From positions 1-35,962 of the forward strand of contig CAYWIJ010000012.1 of the NCBI GenBank assembly GCA_964458335.1: 35,962 nt of DNA. The letters are read 5' to 3'. Origin of the DNA: Aalborg-AAW-1 sp964458335 (GTDB lineage Bacteria > Patescibacteriota > Gracilibacteria > Absconditabacterales > Absconditicoccaceae). Below are positions 27,893 through 35,962 of this stretch, in pieces. Positions within the stretch are counted from its first letter, which is position 1. Each line of letters opens with the position of its first letter. The position numbers were made by a program, and so were the translations under genes. The notes below the pieces were generated by a model. The model saw only the letters and a program-made list of their open reading frames with translations, was not told the DNA's origin and searched no databases.

Positions 27893-30511
27893 TTAGCTTG
27901 GTGGATTAGTTTTAGGTTTTCAGTCTGTAGTACGAATATCTGAGAAAAGGTCATTGATAATCTTTTGATGTTCCTCTTGTCATGTAAATGCCTTACTTAT
28001 ATTGTTTTGTGTATCAAGTTTATTATCAACCATAGTTTCTTTTAATTGTTTCATGAGTTGTGCTTTTTTAGCTGTATCTTTTTCATTAAGAATATCATCA
28101 ATATCTTTTTCTAAGACATCTTTTATAAGTTCTTTTTTGTTTATGCTTTCTTGTGTTGCATTATCAAGTTTGTTAATATAATTGAGTACTTCTACTGCTT
28201 TATTTTGTTGAGACATATCGCTAAATTGTTTATGAGCTTCTTTGTCATTGGTCTCAAGTACTTTTGCAAAAGTATTTACGTTTGGTGGTGTTTTAGGATT
28301 TGCTGTAGTGCTAATAAATTCTTTTTTGACGGCATCTTCAACAGCTTTTGTATTTTTGATCGTAAGTGGAGTAGTAGTATTTTTTGTTGATCAGTCAGTA
28401 CTTTTGTCATCACCAAATTTATTGCCTAATAACATATCAACTTCTTTCTGAATCGTATCGTTATTAAATCAAAATCTTTCTGCTATAGTATCTCCTATCA
28501 CTCCGTGTTTTGTTATTTTTTCTATAGCATTTGTTCACACACCAAGTCCAGGTATCTTGATAGCTCAAAGTGCCTGTTGTCAGAATTTCATAATAGATCA
28601 TCCGACACCTGCAGTGAGACTACTGCTTGCAAGTGATACTTTCATCATAGACCACATAAGACCGATACCAAATAGATTGATAAATAATCGTGGAATAAGA
28701 TTGGAAAAGCCAGATCCTACATCAGTTTCACTATCGGTTTTAATACATGTATCCACCATGCCCCAGAAATTTATACAGCTAGTAGAAGGATCATTTTCTT
28801 TGGGTTTTGCTTGGATGCCTAAAAACTGTCGTGTAGGATTATCAGCTGTGATGGCTTTGGATAATTCTCCTTGGAGGGTCTGAAGGATAATGATACTGAT
28901 GCTCAACACAAATACAGGCAATACGGGCGCGAAAATTAGTCAGATAATACTTTTTTCATCTATTGATTTTCATCATAATCGCTTAGGGGCTTTCATACCT
29001 CATTCTACCTTCTTAGGAAGTTCATCTTTTAGCCCATAAAAAGCTATACCTAAAGGAATAAATGCTATGATTCCCCAAAGAAGGACTACCCTGATAATAA
29101 GTGTCATTGCAATAGCAACAAGCGGTATAAATACTGCAATACTCATGGCTGCTTTGAGTCCAAATTCTACAAATCATCAGATCTGATTGCTTACAGAAGC
29201 ATTATGAGTATCGGTATTGGAAAGATTTGAAAAATTAAGTAAGGTCATATAGAGTGTGACAAATGGACCAACCATACCTTGTGACTGATCCATCAGTGTC
29301 TGGAAAGTTTGTGACGATTGAGCGCTGTAGGGAGTTCATCCAGTAAGAAAATCTTGTATCCAACCCGTTTCATTATATGCATTTCTGGTAATAGTGATAG
29401 GGTTAGTAGCACCAGTCCCACCACAGAAAGTGGCGCTTGTTTTACCTCCATCTCCAAATTGTAATGCCGTAGAGAGAGCAGGAAGATTTGATCAGGCAAT
29501 TGTACCAGTTTTGTTGCTATTGAGAGTAAGTCCAGTCAGATCCGCACTACAGTTTGTACTTGATTCTAGTTTTTGTATTACTTGTGTCATGAGCTCATTT
29601 CTGGTATTATTGTCATTTCTTCCTGAACTATAGAATGGTGCTGTGAAGTTTGTGTCTTTCCAATTTTCAAGATCAGTAATGTCGGCAAGCGTTTGAGTAT
29701 TGATAACACAATATTGTCTTCCTCATGTCCATCCAGTAAATGATACATCAGGTTTATTTGGGAGAATAGGATAATTTTTTGGACCAAGGACGATACTATG
29801 ATAGAGTTTTTCACATTGAGGTATATTGATATCTCATCGTTTATAGTAAATATAGGGATCTACTATCTTTTGCACTCCACCAGCAACACGAGAGGATTTT
29901 GATTGAAAATCAAAAAATGTAGATATAGCTAAGATGGGCATATCTTTACCTTTATTGACTTCTTTAATAGCACCTAACGGCATAGCACCTAAAGCATAAG
30001 TAGCAATAGTAGAAAGATCTAATAATGCTCCCAAAGCGAACCAAGAGACATTGATACCAATGATGATCAATACACCTTTTGTAATAATTTTTTTGAGTAT
30101 ATCTGGAGCATTACCACCTCGATCTTTAAAAATATAATTAAAAATTTTCCAAAGAAGTACTCCTCATATAGCAAAATTAGCAAATGTTCTGCTAAGATTC
30201 CATAGCATATATAATGGTTTATCTAAATTCATAAATTCTCCATACACCATAGAATTATCCATTGCTTTCCCTGCTATGATGAGGATAGGTAACGTAGCGA
30301 TATACAAGATATTAAGAAGAGATCATAATCAATTAAATACTAGATCAGAAAGTGATTCTGTTTGAGCTGTAGATGCCATATTGATTGTGAGATTGTTTTG
30401 TGTATTTGCTACCTGTGCAAATACATCACTTCAAAAAGAGAATCCTACTGCTATAATAACGAGAAGTATAATCCAATGGTAATGACGGAATGCTTTGAGA
30501 AATTTCTCCAT
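27893..30511 (-). CDS. TrbL/VirB6-like polytopic membrane protein, second copy
   Basis: An 872-residue paralog of the preceding gene, separated by 38 bases. The signal peptide is MEKFLKAFRHYHWIILLVII followed by SDVFAQ. The conserved block is ILYIATLPILIIAGKAMDN, MVYGEFMNLDKPLYMLWN and LSRTFANFAIGG; a second is IGINVSWFALGALLDLSTIA. A large predicted extracellular segment of about 200 residues with many polar residues and Cys pairs lies between hydrophobic regions. The C-terminal cytoplasmic part is Lys/Glu-rich (KELIKDVLEKDIDDILNEKD). Many TGA codons occur. The same family argument applies; the Cys-containing loop is not shared with the first copy, suggesting different partners or surface exposure. 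Confidence 0.6.
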
Positions 30512-30546
30512 ATTTTTGGAAGAAGGAAGAATAAATATATAATCTT

Positions 30547-30552
30547 ATTATA
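30547..30552 (-). promoter_or_regulatory. Candidate -10 box for the VirB6-like operon
   Basis: A perfect TATAAT reads on the minus strand (ATTATA at 30547-30552), 36 bases before ATG 30511. The -35 match is poor, so this is a candidate only. Confidence 0.3.
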
Positions 30553-30603
30553 GCTATTGAAGAGAAAAAATGTAATTTTGGTTGTTTTATTGCACTAATT
30601 TCG

Positions 30604-30631
30604 TTGACTTATATCTTGTGTTGTGTATATA
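30604..30631 (+). promoter_or_regulatory. Promoter of tsaB
   Basis: TTGACT at 30604-30609 and TATATA at 30626-30631 are separated by 16 bases, with ATG 30657 downstream. The promoter diverges from the VirB6-like operon. Confidence 0.5.
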
Positions 30632-30656
30632 GTAGGTATTTATTTTATCATATCCT

Positions 30657-31256
30657 ATGATTTTAAATCTCTGAGCTGAACGTATTGTGTTGGTTGTTGA
30701 AGATCAACATATTATTCTTCCATTTGAACAGGTAGAGGAGCACTTGACAGAACAAATTGTATCTCTTTATATGGAATATCGTCCACCAGTATTGTATGTT
30801 ATTAATGGACCTGGTTCATTTACTAATCTTAGAGTGGGTGCACTCGTCGCTAACCTTTTGTTATCGCTTTCTAGATGAATCCTTCAAGTAACTACTATTG
30901 GTAAAATGGAATTGTATAGATATTTGTATTTACAAGGATTGTTGGCAGAATCGTGATATATTTATTTCTGACAGAGAAAAAATTTTTGGATAACTCATCT
31001 ACAAACTGATGAACATAATACTTATGCAAAACAAAACTTTGCTGACACAGAACAAGTTAGGTCAGATTTTTTTGTAGATTGGTTTGTGGGTGGAGATTTC
31101 CCTTTTTTTGTAGATCGTGCACAGGAGATTGCTCTTTCATTTCATGAGAATAGAGTGATAGTATCGTATCATGAACAAGAGATTGATTGTACTGATATCT
31201 TTTCTCCTACACAAAAAATTGAGCCTATCTATGGAATAGAGGCAAATATTGGATAA
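30657..31256 (+). CDS. tsaB: TsaB-like protein for tRNA t6A modification
   Basis: TsaB (YeaZ) supports TsaD and TsaE in making threonylcarbamoyl-adenosine at position 37 of ANN-decoding tRNAs. The 199-residue sequence has the diagnostic GPGSFTNLRVGALVANLL (family GPGSFTGLRIGxxxAxgL), where the second glycine of the family motif is Asn. The N-terminal half is shorter than usual; the common DTS start is replaced by MILNLGAERIVLVVED. Four TGA codons encode Gly. At 199 residues it is shorter than E. coli TsaB (231), so a reduced version is inferred. The tRNA genes nearby need t6A (Thr, Asn), but no other tsa gene is in the window. Confidence 0.75.
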
Positions 31257-31289
31257 ATAGAATTTTTATAAAGGACCGTTTGTTCTTCC

Positions 31290-31865
31290 TACATAATAAG
31301 ATCATCAATATATGTTTCCCATAGAAGAGCCATCGCACATCTTAAAATCTGATCACAATATTCTATTTTTGATAACCTCCATACCAGCTATGAGTATATA
31401 GAATTGTCCTGATGTGCATCATTTATATGGGTTTGCAGTATGACTAAGATAATAATAAGCTCCTCCATCCTTATTCATTGAATTATAATTATCAGTAGTG
31501 ATGTTAGTAAGAGAATCAGGTTTGGGATCAACTGGGTCATTAGTGATATAAGGAGCTAAAGCACCATTAGCAATCCAACGACCGTTAGTATTTAATTCTA
31601 GGCTATTACATCGATTAGAATTTGGTATAGTTGTATATGTGGCACACCCTACAGCCCCATCACTTCTGGGATATTTTCCATAATCAAAATAATAAAGATC
31701 AAGAGCCTTCTGTATATTCCTGATATCAGTAAGGCGAGCAGTATCACGAGCACGAGCTTGAATTCCAGTAAGTCTAGGGATAAGAGCCGCAGCAAGAATG
31801 CCGATAATGACGATCACGATAAGCATTTCTACCAGTGTAAATGCTTTATGAAGAGAAATTTCCAT
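31290..31865 (-). CDS. Type IV pilin-like (pseudopilin) protein
   Basis: A 191-residue pilin-like protein. The prepilin segment is MEISLHKAFTLVEMLIVIVI, with cleavage expected between A8 and F9 (family G/FTLIE; here the residue before the cut is Ala). The hydrophobic helix IGILAAALIPRLTGIQARARD follows, as in PilE/PulG/ComGC. The soluble part has DTARLTDIRNIQKALDLYYFDYGKYP, a pattern of pseudopilins, and C-x-x-x disulfide candidates. TGA codons occur at 31419 and 31353 (minus). Start ATG 31865 is chosen because the pilin signal begins there; upstream in-frame sequence has no pilin features. It would be processed by PilD and secreted across the membrane. Confidence 0.85.
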
Positions 31866-31916
31866 AATGTAGATATAAGAAAAATAAAGATTCCAGAAAT
31901 TCACTACCTCAACAAT

Positions 31917-31951
31917 ACAAAAAGTGGAGATTTTCTCTTGAGAAAATCTCC
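31917..31951 (-). terminator. Intrinsic terminator of the glycosyltransferase-wecA unit
   Basis: GGAGATTTTCT (31926-31936) and AGAAAATCTCC (31941-31951) form a perfect 11-bp stem with loop CTTG. On the minus strand TTTTT follows (31923-31919). It separates wecA from the pilin gene. Confidence 0.8.
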
Positions 31952-32004
31952 ATATCCTCATCTATAAATCTTATTATAGAATCATTACTATTGACTATAT
32001 AGTA

Positions 32005-33102
32005 TTATTCCAACTTCTCTACTTCTTCCGTTTTAAAATCTACCTTCATCTCTGTAGGAAGTTTTTTTATCCAAAATAAATAAATATTTATTCAGAAAAA
32101 GAGAAGAGCCATCATGCAGAGAATGATCCATTTGTTAATACTATTGGTTCCTTGGAGGATCATGAGGACGCTGAGCATAGCGGACCAAATCCACACGAAT
32201 CGTCTGATTTCACTTCTTGACCATTTATTTGCAATTAATCTATGATGGAAATGAGTATAATCTCCTTTCATAGGATTTTTTTTGAGAATAAAAATTCTAT
32301 TTGCTATTACCCATATAAAATCAAATAATACGATAGAGAGTGTTACGACGAGTGTTCAAACTTTTGCACCTCCAAGGAGAGCAAGATAGGCAAGTGAAAA
32401 TCCAAATATAGTGGTACCAATATCTCTGATCAGTCATAATGGTTTATATTCTACATAAGTATATATAAGAGAAACTAATCCTAGAGCTAGTGCGATGATT
32501 TTCGTAATTTCTAATTGATCTCTAATGTATGGTGTGAGTTCGGTATAACTTGGTAGAACAATGAATATGACGACCGCTAAGAGTGAAAATGAACCGATAG
32601 CAGTCACACCACTTGCTTGTCCTTGTACTCCGTCAAATCGATTGATAGCATTGGTACAAAGCACAAACCATATTATACTTCCAATGATAGCAATTCACTG
32701 TTCTATGGCAACATCACTACCGATGATACGAATCGTATCGATAGAGATCCCTCAATATATTACAAGAGATCCAAATATTCCTAATTGAAGCAAAAGTCTA
32801 AACCATGATGGTAATGGTCTAAAGAGATCTATGGTTGCAATGAGAGAAAGTAGGGTTATCGCTCCTAAATAGATCATCATATATTGATTATCCATATAGT
32901 TTCGTCATAAGAGGGTAATAACGACGATAAGAGTAAGCCATAACCATATTCATTGGGCATTAGGTACGGGTTTTCTGCTGTAATAATTTGCCCATTTTTT
33001 GTGTTCTATAATTCCTATTTTGTTAAATAATCGCAGACCAAATCGCGGTATTGCAATCAAGCTGATAAGAATTCAGATAATGCTTTCTCGTCACAGATTC
33101 AT
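32005..33102 (-). CDS. WecA/MraY-type phospho-sugar transferase
   Basis: A polytopic membrane enzyme (365 residues) of the polyprenyl-phosphate N-acetylhexosaminyl-1-phosphate transferase family, which attaches a sugar phosphate to undecaprenyl phosphate to begin cell-surface glycan assembly. Clear marks are NAINRFDGVQGQASGV (D157; family NAxNxxDGxxG) and THFHHRL (family HxHHRL) near residue 285, with about ten hydrophobic spans. The usual cytoplasmic DDxxxL motif appears as IDLFRPLP, so the second Asp is Leu, and the second Asp of VDGLDGL is Gln. The sugar donor is therefore uncertain. Several TGA codons encode Gly. The gene lies 20 bases after the glycosyltransferase, in an operon with it. 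Confidence 0.75.
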
Positions 33103-33122
33103 CGGAATGGAAGAAATAAATA

Positions 33123-34262
33123 CTATTCTATATCCACAAAGTGTGGAATACAGATGACTTGTTTCTGAGGATGTCGAGCTTTCACTATATCGATCATTCG
33201 CTCTGATGGAACTATATGAGTTTTTACCTTCTTTTTCAACTGTTTATGAATAAGTCGAATAAGACAGTATTTCCCGCTAATAGCGATAATTTTGATAGGA
33301 TTTTTTGTATTTCCTGCTTTGATAAATGAGAAAAGAGACCAAGAATGAGGAATCTGACGTATATTGTATGTCTTGCTTGGATAAGGATGAAAAAGACCCA
33401 ATTCATGGTGTGATATAATATGATTGTCCGTAGAAGTATAAGCAAGTGGAAGTCGACCTATTACTCTCGATATACTATGTCGCCGTATGAGTCAGATACC
33501 ATTTTTTTTAATTTTTCTCTGAATTTTTATACTATCTATGATATTGAAACTGCTTCGTGCCATCATTTGTAATTTTTTAATCAAAGCAAATTTTCCAACA
33601 GGAGCTTGATGTCCATAGAGCTGAGTTTTGTTGTGATGTTCTTGGAGAATAGTAATACTATCATGGATATGAGTTTCAATACCACCTCCATTATAATTGA
33701 TGTAATCGCTGATAAAGAGAGTAGTTTTACCATGAGGTAAGAATTGAGAGCTTTGATGATATCGATTTTCTTTGTTATACGATAGTGTTGTTTTTTCTAT
33801 TATCTTGGAGAATTGAGATTTTTTGATATTGTTATCTATCAGATAGGTGATGAGATTATAGATTTTTTCTCAGTCATGATGTCATGTATATTCTTGTATA
33901 TTGAGTATATCATCTATAAATGGTACTAATCCACCTTTTTTGTTTCCTATAACTGGTACTCAGCAGAGGAGTGATTCGCAAGCTGTTAGACCAAATGTTT
34001 CTAAAAATTGTGAGGGCATAATAAAATAATCCATACGTTTTCGTTTAGTCAGGATAGTATTCTTTTTTTGCCATCCATGATAGAGAATGTTTTTTGGATA
34101 TTGAGTTGCTAATGAAATGATAGTAGAAGTGTACTGTCCTTGCCCATAAATATGAATGATTATATCATAGTTCTCTCTAAGAAGTTGCTCTATAGCAAAA
34201 ATAAGATGTTTGATACCTTTCTCTTCGTCTAATCTTCCTACATAAATGGTTTTTAAGGACAT
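33123..34262 (-). CDS. GT4-like glycosyltransferase with reversed domain order
   Basis: A 379-residue protein whose two halves match the two Rossmann domains of GT-B family 4 enzymes, but in the reverse order. Residues 1-170 look like the usual C-terminal donor-binding domain: KTIYVGRLDEEKGIKHLIFA, the YGQG turn, and MPSQFLETFGLTACESLLCG with the E-x7-E motif at E88 and E96. Residues about 178-379 look like the usual N-terminal acceptor domain: TTLFISDYINYNGGIETHIHD, a basic helical region, then HIVPSERMIDIV and a stop shortly after CIPHFVD, the normal domain linker. One frame is open throughout, with glycines at TGA 33960, 33882, 33870 and 33492. The start exactly at the donor domain suggests a circular permutation. 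Activity is inferred only. It is co-transcribed with the WecA-like gene. Confidence 0.7.
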
Positions 34263-34314
34263 AGTAATGTACCAATTTTAAAAAACTTTTATTTTCTCTT
34301 GCAATATACTAGTA

Positions 34315-34344
34315 AATATATACTATTATCAATCGAATTGTCAA
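34315..34344 (-). promoter_or_regulatory. Promoter of the glycosyltransferase-wecA operon
   Basis: On the minus strand TTGACA (34344-34339) is a perfect -35, followed after 16 to 18 bases by TATATA or TATATT (34322-34315). The start site falls about 45 bases before ATG 34262. Confidence 0.6.
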
Positions 34345-34382
34345 AGCATTCTTTGCTTTATTTTTGTTCACTATTATTCTCT

Positions 34383-34456
34383 TGGGAAATCATCTAATGG
34401 TAGGATAGCGGCCTTTGAAGCCGTCCGTCCAGGTTCGAATCCTGGTTTCCCAGCCA
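34383..34456 (+). tRNA. tRNA-Gln (anticodon TTG)
   Basis: Acceptor TGGGAAA (34383-34389) pairs with TTTCCCA (34446-34452), then discriminator G and an encoded CCA. The anticodon loop is CTTTGAA, giving TTG. It reads CAA and CAG. Confidence 0.92.
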
Positions 34457-34467
34457 TTATTTTTGAT

Positions 34468-34539
34468 TGCGGGGTGGAGAAACGGTATCTCGTCGGGCTC
34501 ATAACCCGAAGATAGCAGGTTCAATTCCTGCCCCCGCAA
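34468..34539 (+). tRNA. Initiator tRNA-fMet (anticodon CAT)
   Basis: The anticodon stem carries three consecutive G-C pairs (TCGGG-CTCATAA-CCCGA), the initiator hallmark. Acceptor TGCGGGG pairs with CCCCGCA, so position 1-72 is U-A rather than the C-A mismatch usual in bacteria. No CCA is encoded. Confidence 0.88.
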
Positions 34540-34566
34540 TATGTTATAAATTATATGGTGCCATAT

Positions 34567-34648
34567 GCCGGGGTGATGGAATTGGTAGACATGCTTGGCT
34601 TAGAACCAAGTGCTTTACGGTGTGCAGGTTCAAGTCCTGTCCCCGGTA
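34567..34648 (+). tRNA. tRNA-Leu (anticodon TAG)
   Basis: A class II tRNA with a long variable arm. Acceptor GCCGGGG pairs with CCCCGGT (a G-U closing pair), discriminator A. The anticodon loop CTTAGAA gives TAG, reading CUN. No CCA is encoded. Confidence 0.9.
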
Positions 34649-34934
34649 ATTCCAAATGAATGTTTGATGAAATTTGTAGTGTTGTGTGTAGGTTACAAGT
34701 ACTCTCGTACCTCGAGATATATCCTTTTCCTAGTACCATTTATTAGATGTTAGTTCTTAATTACTAGGTATTAGAGAATTTCGGATTTACGAGTTTTGGA
34801 TTAGTTCTTGAGATGTACTGATTTATGGATATTACTCAATAACCTAAATACATTTAACTGCCTCTAATAGACCTAATACTTTATAACCTTTGAACTTTAT
34901 AAACCTTACTAACCTTTTTCTATCTTTGTTGTAT
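34649..34934. other. tRNA spacer with a repeat copy and AT-rich direct repeats
   Basis: No gene is supported in this 286-base spacer. It holds copy one of the 22-base repeat (34704-34725), several loosely repeated TTATAA/CCTAAT words, and AACTTTATAAACCTTA near 34893, which recurs at 35690-35705. These look like decayed or repeated AT-rich spacer units. Confidence 0.4.
34704..34725. repeat. 22-base repeat, copy 1
   Basis: CTCGTACCTCGAGATATATC and two further bases, repeated with one mismatch at 35940-35961. CTCTCG upstream can pair with CGAGA around the loop TACCT, so a small hairpin is possible on the plus strand. Confidence 0.6.
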
Positions 34935-35007
34935 TCGGAAATAGCTTAATTGGTAGAGCATCTGACTCTGAATCAGAAGGTTGAAGGTTCGAGTCCTTCT
35001 TTCCGAG
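34935..35007 (+). tRNA. tRNA-Gln (anticodon CTG)
   Basis: Acceptor TCGGAAA pairs with TTTCCGA, discriminator G. The anticodon stem and loop TCTGA-CTCTGAA-TCAGA give CTG, a second Gln isoacceptor for CAG. No CCA is encoded. Confidence 0.9.
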
Positions 35008-35101
35008 ATTGTACTCATTACAATAAATCTCTTGAAATAGAATAGCAAATTCTTATACATACATTTACGTACAAAAAATACCGATAGTAATATTCCTGTG
35101 T

Positions 35102-35174
35102 TCCGAGGTAGCTCAGTCGGTAGAGCAAGTGGCTGTTAACCACTGGGTCATCGGTTCGAGTCCGATCCTCGGAG
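35102..35174 (+). tRNA. tRNA-Asn (anticodon GTT)
   Basis: Acceptor TCCGAGG pairs with CCTCGGA, discriminator G. The anticodon loop CTGTTAA gives GTT. No CCA is encoded. Confidence 0.92.
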
Positions 35175-35211
35175 TGTTATATCTTATTTAACTTATAGTT
35201 CAATTCTTTAC

Positions 35212-35475
35212 ATGCCAATTACATCTTCAGCTAAAAAAGCTATGCGTCAATCTCACAAGAAAAGACTTGTAAATAAAAAATTTAAAGATGATTTAAAAAT
35301 TTCTTTGAATATTTTTAATAAAAAAGTATCAAAAAAAGAAGCTTTGACAAAGGACGATGTAAATACTGTCTATGCAAGAATTGATAAAGCATTGAAGAAA
35401 GGTATTTTACATAAAAATACTGCAGCAAGAAGAAAGTCTCTTGTGGCAAAAACTTTCAACAAAACACAAGCATAA
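35212..35475 (+). CDS. rpsT: Ribosomal protein S20 (bS20)
   Basis: S20 binds 16S rRNA in the small-subunit body. The 87-residue, lysine-rich helical protein begins MPITSSAKKAMRQSHKKRLV, matching the family start (M-x-N-x-x-S-A-K-K-x-x-R-x-x-x-x-x-x-x-x-N) and ends with the conserved RIDKALKKGILHKNTAARRK-SLVAKTF helix (family D-KAAxKGxxHKNxAARxKSRLxxxx). No TGA. It stands between tRNA genes, probably transcribed with them or from its own promoter. Confidence 0.95.
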   Translation: MPITSSAKKAMRQSHKKRLVNKKFKDDLKISLNIFNKKVSKKEALTKDDVNTVYARIDKALKKGILHKNTAARRKSLVAKTFNKTQA

Positions 35476-35486
35476 TGCTTGTATAT

Positions 35487-35558
35487 GCCAACTTAGCTCA
35501 GTGGTAGAGCTACCGCCTTGTAAGCGGTGGGTCATCGGTTCAAGTCCGATAGTTGGCT
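35487..35558 (+). tRNA. tRNA-Thr (anticodon TGT)
   Basis: Acceptor GCCAACT pairs with AGTTGGC, discriminator T. The loop CTTGTAA gives TGT. It starts 11 bases after the rpsT stop. No CCA is encoded. Confidence 0.92.
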
Positions 35559-35562
35559 ATGT

Positions 35563-35639
35563 GGACTGGTAGTTCAGCTGGTTAGAACGCCCGCCTGTCA
35601 CGCGGGAGGTCGTGGGTTCGAGTCCCATTCAGTCCGCCA
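35563..35639 (+). tRNA. tRNA-Asp (anticodon GTC)
   Basis: Acceptor GGACTGG pairs with TCAGTCC (one G-U), discriminator G and an encoded CCA. The loop CTGTCAC gives GTC. It lies four bases after tRNA-Thr. Confidence 0.92.
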
Positions 35640-35646
35640 TTATTAA

Positions 35647-35701
35647 GTTTATAAAGTTTGAAAGTTCATAAAGTTATAAAGTAAAGAGAAACTTTATAAA
35701 C
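35647..35701. repeat. 13-bp perfect inverted repeat between tRNA genes
   Basis: GTTTATAAAGTTT (35647-35659) and AAACTTTATAAAC (35689-35701) are exact reverse complements, 29 bases apart. Relatives of this AACTTTATAAACCTTA word occur at about 34892. Fully AT-rich; neither side has a good T-run, so a terminator role is uncertain. Confidence 0.55.
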
Positions 35702-35733
35702 CTTAAAAACTTTTATACTTCCTAACTATATTT

Positions 35734-35808
35734 GGTCTCATAGTTTAGTGGTTAGAACAGGGGACTTTCAATCCTCTAGTCGGGGTTCGATTCCCCGTGG
35801 GACCGCCA
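35734..35808 (+). tRNA. tRNA-Glu (anticodon TTC)
   Basis: Acceptor GGTCTCA pairs with TGGGACC, with one G-U pair, discriminator G and encoded CCA. The loop CTTTCAA gives TTC. Confidence 0.92.
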
Positions 35809-35816
35809 TTATTGAT

Positions 35817-35893
35817 GGGTGATTAGCTCAGTTGGCTAGAGCACCTGCCTTACAAGCAGGGGGTCATAGGTTCGAGTCCTATATCACCCACCA
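35817..35893 (+). tRNA. tRNA-Val (anticodon TAC)
   Basis: Acceptor GGGTGAT pairs with ATCACCC, discriminator A and encoded CCA. The loop CTTACAA gives TAC, reading GUN. Confidence 0.92.
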
Positions 35894-35939
35894 TTTGAAT
35901 TATTGGTTTGTGAAAAAGATTACACCATGTTCGAGAGCC

Positions 35940-35961
35940 CTCGTACCTCGGGATATATCCT
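35940..35961. repeat. 22-base repeat, copy 2
   Basis: Matches 34704-34725 at 21 of 22 positions. The window ends one base later, so any longer shared sequence on the right cannot be seen. Confidence 0.6.
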
Positions 35962-35962
35962 A

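Noticed and set aside
34467..34649. Plus-strand open frame of 60 codons over tRNA-fMet and tRNA-Leu
   Set aside because: It is made of tRNA sequence, which is fully explained by the tRNA genes.
1..35962. CRISPR arrays, integrases or insertion sequences
   Set aside because: No regularly spaced repeats with unique spacers and no transposase or integrase motif was seen on either strand. The repeats found are isolated or paired only.

Overview
This is an AT-rich bacterial chromosome segment in which UGA encodes glycine (genetic code 25). The highly conserved glycines of RpoB (NPLGV, QQPLGGKA) and RpoC (SVITVGP, GMKGL, TFHKGG) are spelled TGA, and no protein appears to end at TGA; the stops are TAA and TAG. 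With the small gene complement, this points to the Candidate Phyla Radiation groups Absconditabacteria (SR1) or Gracilibacteria (BD1-5/GN02). All coordinates below are re-joined across TGA, so many genes are longer than a standard-code reading would show.

Layout. 1-1740: the tail of an unknown gene, an NADPH-dependent FMN reductase, an N-terminal remnant of a GH30 glycosidase on the minus strand, a small acidic protein with its own promoter and terminator, and a doubtful ORF. 1922-5581: a single-chain restriction-modification-specificity enzyme with one TGA codon in 1219, which looks recently acquired. 5632-9846: a translation block with an L10-type attenuator leader, rplJ, rplL, rpsB, a small membrane protein, tsf, rpsF, rpsR and rpmH. 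10023-17536: rpoB and rpoC. 17573-20916: a putative metal-homeostasis cluster. It has a Fur/Zur-family repressor diverging from a CooC/MinD-like ATPase, a cysteine synthase-rhodanese fusion and a His-rich membrane protein, with a perfect 7-1-7 palindrome in the promoter. 20941-25784: yggU, an RBBP9-type hydrolase, a YerC/TrpR-like regulator, hisS, an aspartoacylase-family protein and cysS. 25878-30511: two tandem TrbL/VirB6-like polytopic membrane proteins. 30657-34262: tsaB, a type IV pilin-like protein, a WecA/MraY-type phosphosugar transferase and a glycosyltransferase whose two GT-B halves appear in reversed order. 34383-35893: nine tRNA genes and rpsT, with two copies of a 22-base repeat.

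How the genes work together. Most of the window is core transcription and translation machinery (ribosomal proteins, EF-Ts, RNA polymerase, two tRNA synthetases, TsaB, tRNAs). The accessory parts are genome defence, metal and sulfur handling, a secretion or conjugation-like membrane channel, pilus components and surface-glycan assembly. The strongest candidates for something undescribed are the reversed-order glycosyltransferase and the metal-regulated ATPase/cysteine-synthase-rhodanese/His-rich operon. Functions rest on motifs recognised by eye; no database search was run.
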